A model generated the notes under the pieces. That model was given only the letters and a program-made list of their open reading frames with translations. It was not told the DNA's origin and ran no database searches. A stretch of DNA of 64,000 nucleotides from Roseimaritima ulvae (GTDB taxonomy: Bacteria > Planctomycetota > Planctomycetia > Pirellulales > Pirellulaceae): assembly GCF_008065135.1 (NCBI RefSeq), contig NZ_CP042914.1, forward strand, positions 620,001 to 684,000, in the 5' to 3' direction. Both the position numbers and the translations under genes were made by a program. Every line of letters starts with the position of its first letter. Position 1 is the stretch's first letter. Shown here in pieces: positions 1 to 8,889 of the stretch.

Positions 1-75
1 GTTTGAATTCCTCAGATAGGATTTTACATTTAGGTTTTGGGGGGGCTTGGGTTCTACTTTCTAGGGGGCAGTTCG

Positions 76-630
76 ATGAAGTACGAACGGTTTGAGGATC
101 TTCCGGTCTGGCAACTGGCAGCCGCACTGGGGGCGGAGGTGTTCGACTGGACGGAACATCCTGCATTTCGTGGCAGGGGCGATCTGGCGAATCAGCTGCA
201 GCGAGCCACTTTGTCGATTTCGAATAATATCGCCGAAGGTTTTGAACGCGGGTCGACCGACGAATTGCTTGCCTTCTTGTACTACGCTCGCGGATCTGCC
301 GGAGAAGTCCGTTCGATGCTGGGGGTGCTGCAACAGGCCGCTTCGCTAGCGGTCTTGCGCGACAAAGCGACGGAACTGACTCCGCGATTCGCATCGGTTT
401 CCAGACAACTTCGTGGCTGGGCAAACAGTCTTCAGAACTCCGACATCAAAGGTCCCCGGCATCTCAACGATGCAACTCGCCGGGAATACGACATCCAGCA
501 GCGGCGAGCCGCGTTTCTAGAAAGCCAACGCGAATTCCGGCAAGCTCATAAGGAACGCTTGGAGCGAGCGGCAAGGGAGCGTGCGGAACAACAAAGCCGC
601 GAGCGAGCCGAATTCAGCGGGGAGGCTTGA
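76..630 (+). CDS. Four-helix-bundle protein (S23/IVS-protein family)
   Basis: The 184-residue product begins MKYERFEDLPVWQLA, then has an amphipathic helical region with LANQLQRATLSISNNIAEGFERG, the core pattern of the small four-helix-bundle proteins related to those encoded in 23S rRNA intervening sequences. The usual family length is about 120 residues; here a charged, Arg/Glu-rich tail (about residues 125-184) follows. I chose the ATG at 76 because a purine-rich AGGGGG lies about 7 bases upstream and the family normally starts with this F-x-x-L-x-V-W motif. An in-frame upstream ATG at 37 adds only low-complexity residues. The molecular function of the family is not established. Transcription converges on prs, with a heptamer repeat between them. 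Confidence 0.85.
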   Translation: MKYERFEDLPVWQLAAALGAEVFDWTEHPAFRGRGDLANQLQRATLSISNNIAEGFERGSTDELLAFLYYARGSAGEVRSMLGVLQQAASLAVLRDKATELTPRFASVSRQLRGWANSLQNSDIKGPRHLNDATRREYDIQQRRAAFLESQREFRQAHKERLERAARERAEQQSRERAEFSGEA

Positions 631-635
631 GGAGC

Positions 636-717
636 GAGATTTGAGATTTGAGATTTGAGATTTGAGATTTGAGATTTGAGATTTGAGATTTCAGATTTCA
701 GATTTCAGATTTCAGAT
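636..717. repeat. Heptanucleotide tandem repeat, (GAGATTT)n then (CAGATTT)n
   Basis: About eleven to twelve heptamers lie directly between two convergent genes. The first block is GAGATTT and the last four units are CAGATTT, so one G-to-C change spread through part of the array. The length suits slippage polymorphism. No coding role is visible. Confidence 0.9.
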
Positions 718-737
718 GTCGCGCTTGCCCGGGCGGC

Positions 738-1688
738 TTATTTGCTTTGGAACAGTTCGCTGATCGATTGATCGTGGTGGATGCGTTTGATGGCGGTGGC
801 CAGCAGCGGCGCGACGGAGAGTTGCACCGCGTTGGGCAGCTGTTTTTCTGGCGGCAGGGGCAGCGTGTTGGTGACCGCGATCGAATCGATTGGCGCGGCT
901 TGGATGCGTTCGATCGCCGGGCCGCAGAAAATGCCGTGGGTGGCGGCGATGTGGATTTCTTTGGCGCCGTGGTCGCGGATCAACCGGGCCGCGCCGCAGA
1001 TGCTGCCGGCGGTGCTGATCATGTCGTCGAACATCAGCGCCACGCGACCTTCGACCGGTCCGCCGATGATCGTGTTCTGTTGGACTTCCAAGGCGCTGCT
1101 ACGGCGTTTGTGCAGAATCGCCAAGGAGCCGCCCAGCCGTTTGGCGTGCCCGACGGCGCGTTTGATGCTGCCTTCGTCGGGGCTGCAGACGACGATGTCT
1201 TCGGGATCCAGGCCGCGATTGACAAAGTAGTCGTTCAGTACCGGGGCGGCGTACAGGTGGTCGACCGGAACGTCGAAGAAGCCCTGGATCTGGGCGGCGT
1301 GCAGGTCCATGGTGAGCACGCGATCGGCGCCCGCGCGGGTGATCAGGTTGGCCACCAGTTTGGCGGTGATCGGTACCCGGCCTTCGTCCTTGCGGTCCTG
1401 TCGCGCGTAGCCAAAGTACGGGATCACGGGCGTGATCCGCGCCGCGCTGGCTCGCTTGCAACAGTCGATCATGATCAACAGTTCCATTAGGCTGTCGTTG
1501 ACCGGTGGGCAAGTGGGCTGGATCAGGAACACATCGCGGCCGCGAACGTCTTCATCCAGTTTGCAGAAATTTTCGCCGTCGGGGAATTTCCCCAAGGTGA
1601 TGGCTGCCGGCGCGAGGTGCAGGTGGTCGCAGATCTCGTGGGCCAAGTCGGGATTGGCGCGTCCGCTGAAGATTTTTAATTCACGCAT
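738..1688 (-). CDS. prs: Ribose-phosphate pyrophosphokinase (PRPP synthetase)
   Basis: This cytoplasmic enzyme makes PRPP from ribose-5-phosphate and ATP for purine, pyrimidine, His and Trp synthesis. The 316 residues match the usual length. Visible motifs are the N-terminal IFSGRANPDLA, the ATP-site loop YARQDRK, DLHAAQIQGFF, and the PRPP-binding loop VALMFDDMISTAGS. I chose the ATG at 1688, which starts MRELKIFSG; longer in-frame versions only run back into the upstream gene. The start overlaps the stop of the GlmU-like gene by 8 bases, implying translational coupling. A glmU-prs pair on one transcript is also known in Bacillus (gcaD-prs). Confidence 0.97.
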   Translation of the reverse strand: MRELKIFSGRANPDLAHEICDHLHLAPAAITLGKFPDGENFCKLDEDVRGRDVFLIQPTCPPVNDSLMELLIMIDCCKRASAARITPVIPYFGYARQDRKDEGRVPITAKLVANLITRAGADRVLTMDLHAAQIQGFFDVPVDHLYAAPVLNDYFVNRGLDPEDIVVCSPDEGSIKRAVGHAKRLGGSLAILHKRRSSALEVQQNTIIGGPVEGRVALMFDDMISTAGSICGAARLIRDHGAKEIHIAATHGIFCGPAIERIQAAPIDSIAVTNTLPLPPEKQLPNAVQLSVAPLLATAIKRIHHDQSISELFQSK

Positions 1689-2439
1689 CGACGGGATACC
1701 CCATTTGCCGCATGGTGGTATCGACCAGTTTGAGTTCATCTTGATTGTTAATGCTGAGTGATTCGCAGGGCTGCAGCACCGGTAGGGCTTCGACCGCATG
1801 GCCGGCCTCGCGAAGCAACGCCACGGTATCGGTTAAATAATACTCACCCTGCGAGTTGTCGTTGCTTAATTGTTGCAAAGCGGACAGCAGCGCCGGCCCA
1901 TCGAACAGATAGGTGCTCATATTGACTTCGTGGATTTCACGCTGCTCGGCCGTGGCGTCCTTCTCTTCGACGATTGCCAAAAAATTGCCCTCTTGGTCAC
2001 GCACGATGCGGCCCAGTCCGGCCGGATCGTCTTTCATCAGCGTGCCCAGCAGCAGGCCCGGCCGGGTGGCGTGGAAATGTTCCAGCAGCTTGGTCAGGCT
2101 GGTCGGCTGCAGCAGCGGCGAGTCGCCAGCCAGGACCAGGACCGGACCCTGATGGTCGGCCAGTAGGCTTTGGCAGACCTGCACGGCATGGCCGGTGCCC
2201 AGTTGTTGGTCCTGCAGCACAAACTGGATGTCTTCGTCCCGCCCGGAGAGGGCTTGGCGAACATCGTCGGCTCGGTGACCAACGACGACGATCTGTTTTT
2301 TCAAGCCCGCGGCGGCCAGGGCGTCGAGCACAAAGTGGATCATGGGGCGGCCGCAGACCGGGAAAAGGACCTTGGGAAGGTCGCTTTTCATGCGAGTGCC
2401 TTTGCCGGCTGCCAATACCACGGCGACTTCTCCAGCCAT
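1681..2439 (-). CDS. GlmU-type nucleotidyltransferase, uridylyltransferase domain only
   Basis: It likely forms UDP-GlcNAc from GlcNAc-1-phosphate and UTP for peptidoglycan and LPS. Motifs of the GlmU N-terminal domain are clear: LAAGKGTRMKSDLPKVLFP near the N-terminus, QLGTGHAVQ, GDSPLL, EEKDA and a C-terminal YYLTD. At 252 residues it lacks the left-handed beta-helix acetyltransferase half of bifunctional GlmU (about 450 residues). No frameshifted remnant is possible because prs follows at once. Glucosamine-1-phosphate acetylation must be done elsewhere if this is the cell's GlmU. The start MAGEVAVVLAAGKG at 2439 is chosen because the P-loop-like motif sits at the N-terminus in this family. 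A related NTP-transferase with another sugar substrate is possible. Confidence 0.88.
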   Translation of the reverse strand: MAGEVAVVLAAGKGTRMKSDLPKVLFPVCGRPMIHFVLDALAAAGLKKQIVVVGHRADDVRQALSGRDEDIQFVLQDQQLGTGHAVQVCQSLLADHQGPVLVLAGDSPLLQPTSLTKLLEHFHATRPGLLLGTLMKDDPAGLGRIVRDQEGNFLAIVEEKDATAEQREIHEVNMSTYLFDGPALLSALQQLSNDNSQGEYYLTDTVALLREAGHAVEALPVLQPCESLSINNQDELKLVDTTMRQMGYPVDA

Positions 2440-2613
2440 TTCGTCTGCCTGTATCTTTGCGAGGGAACGAACCAAACCAAGGGCACAGTTTTGCATCCCG
2501 CATAGGCAGCCGACAACCGGACGCATTCGATCTAGCGTTAAATGCCCATTTCCCGCAAGAATAAGCTGAAAATTGGGATTCGAATCGCCTGCCCCCCTCA
2601 AGGATGATCCTGG

Positions 2614-3546
2614 ATGCGGCGCCGACTGCAGCATTTATTGGAATATGTAGCTGTACGATTGTTGATTGCAGTCGTTCAGACGTTGCCTGAAAACCTCGCC
2701 GACCGGTTGTGCCGGGCCGGCGCGTGGTTGCTGAGCGACGTGTTGAACGTCCGCAGCAAGACCGTGGATGGCAATTTAAAACTTGTGTTCGCCGAGTGCA
2801 GCGACGCCCAGCGAGACCGCATGCGGCGGCAGATGTGGCATCATCTGCTGCTGATGTTGTGCGAAATTGCCTGGGCGCCGCGGCGTCTGCACCGTTGCAA
2901 TTGGCAGCGACACGTGCATATCGCGGACACCTCGGAGATCCTCCGCTGGTTGCTCAGTCCGCGTCCGCTGGTGATCGTTTCGGGCCATGTCGGCAATTTC
3001 GAGATGGGCGGGTACGTTACCGGGCTGATGGGCATCCCCAGCCTGAGCATCGCGCGGCGGTTGGATAATCCGTACCTGCATCGATACATCACCCGCTTTC
3101 GCGCCGCCAACGGCCAGCGGGTGGTCGACAAAGATGGCTGTGCGCCGGAGGTCGATCGGCATCTGTCTGGCGGGGGGATTTTGACCTTGTTGGCCGACCA
3201 ACACGGCGGCGACCGCGGTTGCTGGGTCGATTTTCTCGGCCATCCGGCATCCTGTCATAAAGGTCTGGCCTTGTTCTCGCTGACCTCGCGAGCCCCCATG
3301 ATGGTGGGCTACACCCGGCGGATCGGCGGTCCCATGCAGTTCGAGCAGGGCACCACTGGTGTGGTGGATCCCGAACGCGGCACGTCCGTGACGGACGGCG
3401 TGCGACCCTTGACGACTTGGTACAATGAGCGACTTGCTGACGTGGTGCTGAAATCCCCCGAACAATACTGGTGGTTGCATCGCCGCTGGCGTCCCAAACG
3501 CAAACGCAAACGTGCCCGCGCAATCCCACCGGCCCAAGCCGCTTAG
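2614..3546 (+). CDS. LpxL/HtrB-family lipid A acyltransferase
   Basis: A 310-residue lysophospholipid-acyltransferase-like protein. The catalytic HxxxxE motif is in SGHVGNFE (His125, Glu130). LADQHGG and the closing QYWWLHRRWRPKRKR are both typical of late acyltransferases of lipid A. The N-terminal stretch YVAVRLLIAVVQTL can anchor it at the inner membrane. It probably transfers an acyl chain to a lipid A precursor, consistent with kdsA elsewhere in the window. It is divergent from glmU and followed after 6 bases by the amidohydrolase gene. Acyl-chain and position specificity cannot be read from sequence. The very basic C-terminus is common in the family. Confidence 0.9.
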   Translation: MRRRLQHLLEYVAVRLLIAVVQTLPENLADRLCRAGAWLLSDVLNVRSKTVDGNLKLVFAECSDAQRDRMRRQMWHHLLLMLCEIAWAPRRLHRCNWQRHVHIADTSEILRWLLSPRPLVIVSGHVGNFEMGGYVTGLMGIPSLSIARRLDNPYLHRYITRFRAANGQRVVDKDGCAPEVDRHLSGGGILTLLADQHGGDRGCWVDFLGHPASCHKGLALFSLTSRAPMMVGYTRRIGGPMQFEQGTTGVVDPERGTSVTDGVRPLTTWYNERLADVVLKSPEQYWWLHRRWRPKRKRKRARAIPPAQAA

Positions 3547-3552
3547 ATCCCG

Positions 3553-4785
3553 ATGACGCAACCTACCGATGCCGGCGAGCGAGAGCTGAAGACGTGGAGT
3601 CCGATCGTCCAGGAGATCGCCGCCGAGTTGTCGCCACAGTGGCGTGAGCTGCGACGCTACCTGCATCGCCATCCCGAGCTGTCGAACGAGGAATTCCTGA
3701 CCACCGAAGAGTTGGGAAAGCGGTTTGCCAGACTGGATCTGCCAGTCAATTACATCGGCGAGCGACGTGGTTTGACCTGCGATCTGGTCAGCGATCCCGA
3801 TGCCGTGATGCCTCGTCTGGCCCTTCGCGGCGACATCGACGCGTTGCCGATTCAGGATGCCAAAACGGTGGACTACCGCAGCTGTCAGGACGGGGTGATG
3901 CATGCCTGCGGCCACGACGTGCACGCGGCGGTGATCTATGGCGCGATGGCGATTTTACGGTCCATGCATCAGAGCGGCCAATTGCCCTGGCCGATCGCCG
4001 TCCGAGCCGTGCTGCAGCCAGCCGAAGAACTGGCCACCGGGGCTCGTTACATGATCCACCATCATGCTCTCCGCGACGTTTCGGCGATCCTCTCCCTGCA
4101 CGTCGATCCCACCCGCTCGGTCGGTTGCATCGGGTTGCGGAAAGGCACGTTGACGGCCAATTGCGATATCTTCCACGTGCAGTGCAACGGTCGTGGCGGC
4201 CATGGAGCGCGGCCCCATCTGACCCACGATCCGATCGACGCCATCACTCGCTGGGTCCAGTCTTCGTTTCGCCGCGTCGACCGGGCCACCGATCCGGCCG
4301 AAACGGTCGCTATCTCCATCGGCACGATCTCCGCCGGCCACAGCGCCAACGTGATCCCCGACACCGCCGAACTGGAAGGCACCCTGCGAACGCTGACCGC
4401 CGAAAGCCGTTTGAAGGTGTTGGAGACGATGGAGGATGTTTGCGAAGGCGTGGGTCGCGAGACCCAGTGTCAGATCGAGCTGCAGCTGAAAATGTCGGCG
4501 CCGATGGTCGTCAACGATGCGGAACTGGTCGACCTGTTGAGCACCGCCACCTGCCATACCTTGGGGGCGGGGGCCGTGGAAGCGATCGAGTTGCCGAGCA
4601 TGGGCAGTGAAGACTTTTCCTTTTATCTGGAACACATTCCCGGAGCCATGATGCGACTGGGAGTGGCTGGGGAGCAGGTCGGCCGGGCGCCCCTGCATAC
4701 GTCCCTGTTTGATGTCGATGAGCGTGCCATTGCCGATGGGGCGAAAGTCCTGGCGACGGCCGCCATCCTGCATTTCGCGCCTTAA
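3553..4785 (+). CDS. M20 family amidohydrolase (N-acyl amino acid/hippurate hydrolase type)
   Basis: This 410-residue metal-dependent hydrolase probably deacylates an N-acyl amino acid. Family motifs are GDIDALPI, MHACGHDVHAAV (metal ligands around Cys119, His121), QPAEE (general base and ligand around Glu158-159), SLHVDPT and MGSEDFSFYLEHIPGAM near the C-terminus. Cys in the CGHD motif is typical of the IAA-amino-acid hydrolase/hippuricase subgroup. No signal peptide is seen, so it should be cytoplasmic. The start lies 6 bases after the acyltransferase stop, so the two are probably co-transcribed. Substrate is unknown. Confidence 0.93.
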   Translation: MTQPTDAGERELKTWSPIVQEIAAELSPQWRELRRYLHRHPELSNEEFLTTEELGKRFARLDLPVNYIGERRGLTCDLVSDPDAVMPRLALRGDIDALPIQDAKTVDYRSCQDGVMHACGHDVHAAVIYGAMAILRSMHQSGQLPWPIAVRAVLQPAEELATGARYMIHHHALRDVSAILSLHVDPTRSVGCIGLRKGTLTANCDIFHVQCNGRGGHGARPHLTHDPIDAITRWVQSSFRRVDRATDPAETVAISIGTISAGHSANVIPDTAELEGTLRTLTAESRLKVLETMEDVCEGVGRETQCQIELQLKMSAPMVVNDAELVDLLSTATCHTLGAGAVEAIELPSMGSEDFSFYLEHIPGAMMRLGVAGEQVGRAPLHTSLFDVDERAIADGAKVLATAAILHFAP

Positions 4786-4858
4786 GGATGGTCCCCGCCG
4801 TGAATCCCGAGAATCCTCCGTCCTACCTGTTGCGCCCCTTTGAGAGCGAGTTGCTGCG

Positions 4859-5974
4859 ATGACGAAACTGCATTTTGACGGCAATGCCCGCCCTACCTTG
4901 GGCATCGAACTGGAACTGGGGTTGGTGGACCAGGAATCGCTCGCCCTCACCAATGCCTGCGATCCGCTGTTGGAACGGTTGCCGTCCGGTTCGCCCAGCC
5001 ACTACAAACCCGAATTGATGCAGTGCTGTATCGAAATCAACAGCGGGGTTTGTCACACGGTGGCCGAAGCTCGGCGCGATCTTGAGCAGAAATTACGCAA
5101 CGTGCAGTCTGCCTGCGAACCGCTGGGGCTGGGGCTGTGGTGGGGCGCCACCCATCCCTTCAGTTTGTGGCAGGACCAGCACGTGACCCGCACGCCCCGC
5201 TATATGGATCTGGTGGATTCGCTGCAGGAAATGGCGCGGCGGCTGGTCACCAACGGCTTGCATGTGCACGTGGGGGTCGAGTCGGGCGACAAGGCTGTGA
5301 TGATCTGCGACCGCATCATGCAATACCTGCCGACCCTGTTGGCCCTGTCGGCCAGCAGTCCCTACTGGGAAGGTCGCGACACCGGATTGGCTTCGCATCG
5401 CTCCAAGATCATGGAAGGCCTGCCCACGGCCGGACTGCCCACGCTGATGCGCAACTGGAGCGAATATGTGTGGCTGGTCAATCACATGGAAGAAACCGGG
5501 TTCATCAATTCGATTCGCGAAATCTGGTGGGACGTTCGCCCGCATCATAATTTTGGCACCGTCGAAGTCCGTGTTTGTGACATGCCGGGACATATGGACG
5601 ACGCCTGTGCTCTAGCCGCTCTGATCCAGTGCCTGGTGCGTCACCTGAGCGATCAGATCGATGAGGGGATGTATCAGTTTGACTGCCATCCCATGATGAT
5701 CCGCCAAAACAAATGGCGAGCCAGCCGGTTTGGATTAGATGCCACGCTGGTCAACAGCTACAACTACCAAGCCCAGTCGGTGCCCGAGGTGGTGGGAAAG
5801 CTGATCGAACAACTGACCGAAGTCGCTCAGGAGTTAGGCTGCGAGACGGAGCTGTCGCATCTGACAGCCGTGGCCGCAGGGCCCAACAGCGCGGTGCGGC
5901 AGCGTACGATCTTGCAGCAGACCGGCGAGGCGAAAGAGATCGTCCGGCAATTGGTCGCGGCAGCGCGGTTGTAG
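4859..5974 (+). CDS. YbdK-type carboxylate-amine (glutamate-cysteine) ligase
   Basis: A 371-residue member of the GCS2/YbdK ATP-grasp-like family, which joins glutamate or a similar carboxylate to an amine, classically cysteine in gamma-glutamylcysteine synthesis. Conserved stretches are LGIELELGLVD at the N-terminus, EINSGVCHTVAEAR, GLHVHVGVE, SASSPYWEGRDTGLAS and HHNFGTVEVRVCDMP. It lies 73 bases after the amidohydrolase on the same strand. YbdK-type activity on cysteine is often weak in tested homologues, so the true substrate is open. It converges on the kinase gene, with an inverted repeat pair between them. Confidence 0.9.
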   Translation: MTKLHFDGNARPTLGIELELGLVDQESLALTNACDPLLERLPSGSPSHYKPELMQCCIEINSGVCHTVAEARRDLEQKLRNVQSACEPLGLGLWWGATHPFSLWQDQHVTRTPRYMDLVDSLQEMARRLVTNGLHVHVGVESGDKAVMICDRIMQYLPTLLALSASSPYWEGRDTGLASHRSKIMEGLPTAGLPTLMRNWSEYVWLVNHMEETGFINSIREIWWDVRPHHNFGTVEVRVCDMPGHMDDACALAALIQCLVRHLSDQIDEGMYQFDCHPMMIRQNKWRASRFGLDATLVNSYNYQAQSVPEVVGKLIEQLTEVAQELGCETELSHLTAVAAGPNSAVRQRTILQQTGEAKEIVRQLVAAARL

Positions 5975-5985
5975 ACAGGAGATGT

Positions 5986-6103
5986 CCGTAGCCGAAGTCG
6001 CCAGACTTTGGAACACTGCGCCGGGACGGGGTCCTGCTCGCCTCCGATGACGCTGCCCAGCCTTCGGTTAATAACGATCCAAACTCTGGCGAGTTCGGCT
6101 ACG
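5986..6103. repeat. Inverted pair of GTAGCCGAAGTCGCCAGAC-type repeats between convergent genes
   Basis: One copy is at 5986-6012 and an inverted, slightly diverged copy is at 6078-6103. Each carries the core AAGTCGCCAGACTTTGG, itself nearly palindromic. The pair could fold into a large hairpin between ybdK and the kinase and may act as a bidirectional terminator. Other copies are at 7045-7074, 25541-25609 and 39052-39076. Confidence 0.85.
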
Positions 6104-6971
6104 TGACCTTCAACGCCACCGGGGTGCGGATCTGTTGGTAGGCATTGTACAGCGCCACCCCGTCGCGGAACCGCCGGCTGGGCTGCGGGTCGATGCACTT
6201 GCGGATCAGCGATACAAAGGGCGTCGACAGTCCGCGTCGCAGTTTGCTATAGCCCGGCAGCGGCGGATTGAACGGGTATTCGGGCAGCACGCCGGCGAAC
6301 ATACGGTACAGCACCAAACCCAGTGAGAACACGTCGCTGCGGTAGGTGGCCTTGCCCATGGCTTGTTCCGGAGCTACGTAGCCCAATGTGCCGGAGCCGG
6401 ATTGGGACTGGGCGGGTTTGCCTAGTCGCGCCAGACCGAAATCGGTCAGACACAGCAGGTTGTGCGGAAATAGAATGAAATTTTCCGGCTTGATGTCGCG
6501 GTGCAGGACCTGGTTTTCGTGAGCGTAGGCGACTGCTTCGATCATTTGCGAGGCGTAGTCGATGGCCGTAGCGCGAGCAATGCGTTTGCATAGCCGATCG
6601 GCCAAAGCTTGTTCGCCCATCGGGAACACCATGATCAGCTTGTCGTCGATCACCCGGGCGTCTTTGAGCCGCAGGATATTGGGGTGATCGAGCCGCGCCA
6701 TGATGCGAATTTCGCGAGTGATGTCTTCCAGGCTTTGGTGGTTGGAAGCGTAGTTTTCGCATGGAATTTTCAAGGCCACACGACGGTTTTCCAATTCGTC
6801 CATGGCCGCATAAACGGTGGCAAAACCGCCGCAGCCGAGGCGTTTGAGCAGTCGGTATTTGTCCAACCGCATACCGATTCGCAGGGATTTCTGCGTGGTC
6901 GAGCCGCTATTACGGCTAAATAGTTTTAGAGCCGCCGCCATATTCGCAGAATCATTCCGTGAGCGAGTCAT
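6099..6971 (-). CDS. Soluble Hanks-type serine/threonine protein kinase
   Basis: A single kinase domain fills most of the roughly 290 residues. Counting from the ATG at 6971: glycine loop GCGGFATVY (46-54), VALK (Lys68), catalytic HRDIKPEN (His157-Asn164), DFG (177-179), and an APE motif in GYVAPEQA. All catalytic residues are present, so it should be active. No transmembrane helix or sensor domain follows, unlike the large receptor kinases common in planctomycetes. The start is uncertain (7001, 6971 or 6941) because none has a strong ribosome-binding site. Its stop lies inside the inverted-repeat region. Targets are unknown. Confidence 0.92.
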   Translation of the reverse strand: MTRSRNDSANMAAALKLFSRNSGSTTQKSLRIGMRLDKYRLLKRLGCGGFATVYAAMDELENRRVALKIPCENYASNHQSLEDITREIRIMARLDHPNILRLKDARVIDDKLIMVFPMGEQALADRLCKRIARATAIDYASQMIEAVAYAHENQVLHRDIKPENFILFPHNLLCLTDFGLARLGKPAQSQSGSGTLGYVAPEQAMGKATYRSDVFSLGLVLYRMFAGVLPEYPFNPPLPGYSKLRRGLSTPFVSLIRKCIDPQPSRRFRDGVALYNAYQQIRTPVALKVT

Positions 6972-7044
6972 GAATTTCCGTGTAACAACGGTTATCGGCA
7001 CAAAATGGGTCGAGTTATAGCGATTCTTCTTGCGGCCGGTCTGC

Positions 7045-7159
7045 GGTAGCCGAAGTCGCCAGACTTTGGACGCGTTTCCCGCAGCTCTAATCCTTCGTAG
7101 CTACGCTCGCCAGAGCGTGGTTACCGCATCGGCCCACCGTCTGGCGACGGTAGCTACGA
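7045..7159. repeat. Cluster of two dispersed palindromic repeat families
   Basis: A GTAGCCGAAGTCGCCAG-type copy (7045-7074) is followed by a GTAGCTACGCTCGCCAGAGC-type copy (7096-7120) and its opposite-orientation partner (7133-7159), which reads CCCACCGTCTGGCGACGG. They fill the gap between purF (ending 7171) and the kinase gene. Confidence 0.88.
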
Positions 7160-7170
7160 GCGGCTTTGCA

Positions 7171-8778
7171 TCAGCCCGAGGCCAGGGCGGCGGCCAGTTG
7201 TTCGTAGGTTCGCGAGGCGTCGGCGGGTTGGTCCTCGTTGCTGAGTGCGATCTGGTACAGGTGCTGGCCGCAGCGGGTCGGGTAGTCGCCCGTCACGCAG
7301 GCCTGACAAAGTCGTTCGGCGGGCAGGTCGATCGCGCGGGCGATTGATTCGACGGGAAGGTAACGCAGCGAGTCGGCGCCCAGGTCGTCGGCCATGCGTT
7401 GTTGATCGGCTTCGGTCAGGCGACCGTTGTGGAAGTATTTGGGCGCGATCAGTTGGTCGACGGTGCTCATGTCGATCCCATAGAAACAGGGCGCGATGAT
7501 TGGCGGACAAGCCACACGGACGTGAATCTCTTTGGCGCCACCCACTTCGCGGATCCGGTCTAGCAGTGCGTTCATGGTGGTGCTGCGAACGATCGAGTCT
7601 TCCACTAGGATCACGCGTTTGCCTTCCAAGACTTCTCGCAGCGGCGTGTATTTGCGAGCCGCTTTGGCTTTGCGAGCCAGCCCGTTTTCGATAAACGTGC
7701 GGCCGGCGTAGCGGTTTCGCATCAGGCCTTCACGGCTGGGCAGGCCCAAGCTGTAGGCCATCGCGTCGGCGGCCGCTTTGCTGGTATCGGGAACCGGGAC
7801 CACGATCGTGTCTTCGCGATTCCAGTCGAAGCGGGGGTCGGCTTGTTCCAGTTCGGCCAGTTCCTCGCCCAGTCGCGTGCGGCTCAGGTACACGCTGCGA
7901 TCGTCCAGCGTGCTGGCCACGTTGGCGAAATAGATCCATTCAAAGAAGCAGTGGGCCGATCCGCTGCTGGGGGCGAAGGGCTGGATCCGCATCCCGTTGC
8001 CATCGACAAAGATCGCGTGGCCGGGGGCCAGGGAGTGGATTTGTTCGGGTTCGTAGCCCAGGTTCAGCAGGGCCACGCTTTCGCTGGCGGCGGCAAACAG
8101 GCGTCCGTCGTTGGCGTAACACATCGGCTTGATGCCCAGCGGGTCGCGGACCACTAACAATTCGCCTTTGGCCGTCAGCAGGGCCAAACTGTAGGCTCCG
8201 TCAAAATCTTTGGTGGCCTGACCGATTAATTCGATCCAGTCCGGCTCTCCGCTCGATTCGCTCAGCAGGCGACCAATTTCGTGAAGGATGATTTCGGTGT
8301 CGGTGTCCAGCTGCAGGTGGTGTTCGCCGTTTTCGGTCAGCCGTTTTCGCAGCAGGCCGTAGTTAGACAGTTGGCCGTTGAAGCACAGGCTGAACCACTT
8401 GCGTTTGTGGATATGGCGGCGTTCGAAGGGCTGGGCATAGCTGCGGTCGTCCTGGCCGCAGGTGGCGTAGCGGACGTGCCCGATGGCGGCTCGACCGACC
8501 AGCTGCTTCATCAGCGATTCGCACTTGGCGCGATGGTTCAAGCGGAACACTTCGGTCACGCTGCCCACGTCGCGGCGGGTCTTGAGGATCTGCCGCCGTT
8601 TGGGGTCGTAGCTGGTCATACCGGCGGCCAGCTGGCCACGGTTTTGGATATCCAGCAGCAGGCGTGGCATCAGTCGCGACACCTCGCCCGGCCCCTGCTG
8701 AGTACACAGCGGGCTGATGGGTGAGTTGGGCAAGTGATAAATCGCGGCCACGCCGCATTCGTGGTACAGCTCACTCAT
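7171..8778 (-). CDS. purF: Amidophosphoribosyltransferase
   Basis: This is the first committed enzyme of purine synthesis, converting PRPP and glutamine to phosphoribosylamine. The 535-residue form starts [16 protein letters not shown]. The nucleophile is Cys8, implying a 7-residue propeptide that must be removed, as in Bacillus-type PurF. The PRPP site [13 protein letters not shown] and the iron-sulfur ligands ([11 protein letters not shown] and [15 protein letters not shown]) are present, so this is the [4Fe-4S] type. The ATG at 8778 is chosen because earlier in-frame starts add unrelated residues before the propeptide. The C-terminus borders a repeat cluster. Confidence 0.96.
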   Translation of the reverse strand: MSELYHECGVAAIYHLPNSPISPLCTQQGPGEVSRLMPRLLLDIQNRGQLAAGMTSYDPKRRQILKTRRDVGSVTEVFRLNHRAKCESLMKQLVGRAAIGHVRYATCGQDDRSYAQPFERRHIHKRKWFSLCFNGQLSNYGLLRKRLTENGEHHLQLDTDTEIILHEIGRLLSESSGEPDWIELIGQATKDFDGAYSLALLTAKGELLVVRDPLGIKPMCYANDGRLFAAASESVALLNLGYEPEQIHSLAPGHAIFVDGNGMRIQPFAPSSGSAHCFFEWIYFANVASTLDDRSVYLSRTRLGEELAELEQADPRFDWNREDTIVVPVPDTSKAAADAMAYSLGLPSREGLMRNRYAGRTFIENGLARKAKAARKYTPLREVLEGKRVILVEDSIVRSTTMNALLDRIREVGGAKEIHVRVACPPIIAPCFYGIDMSTVDQLIAPKYFHNGRLTEADQQRMADDLGADSLRYLPVESIARAIDLPAERLCQACVTGDYPTRCGQHLYQIALSNEDQPADASRTYEQLAAALASG

Positions 8779-8889
8779 ACGTCGTTCGCATCTCGTAGGG
8801 CGGTTTGCATTATGAAGCAGTTTGCAAAGCATTAGCCGGTCGAATGGAATCGTACTCGATCGAGCCACGATTACTATCCCAACGGCCTA

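Noticed and set aside
2776-3924. 382-codon minus-strand frame
   Set aside because: It is antisense to the acyltransferase and M20 genes, both of which have clear catalytic motifs.
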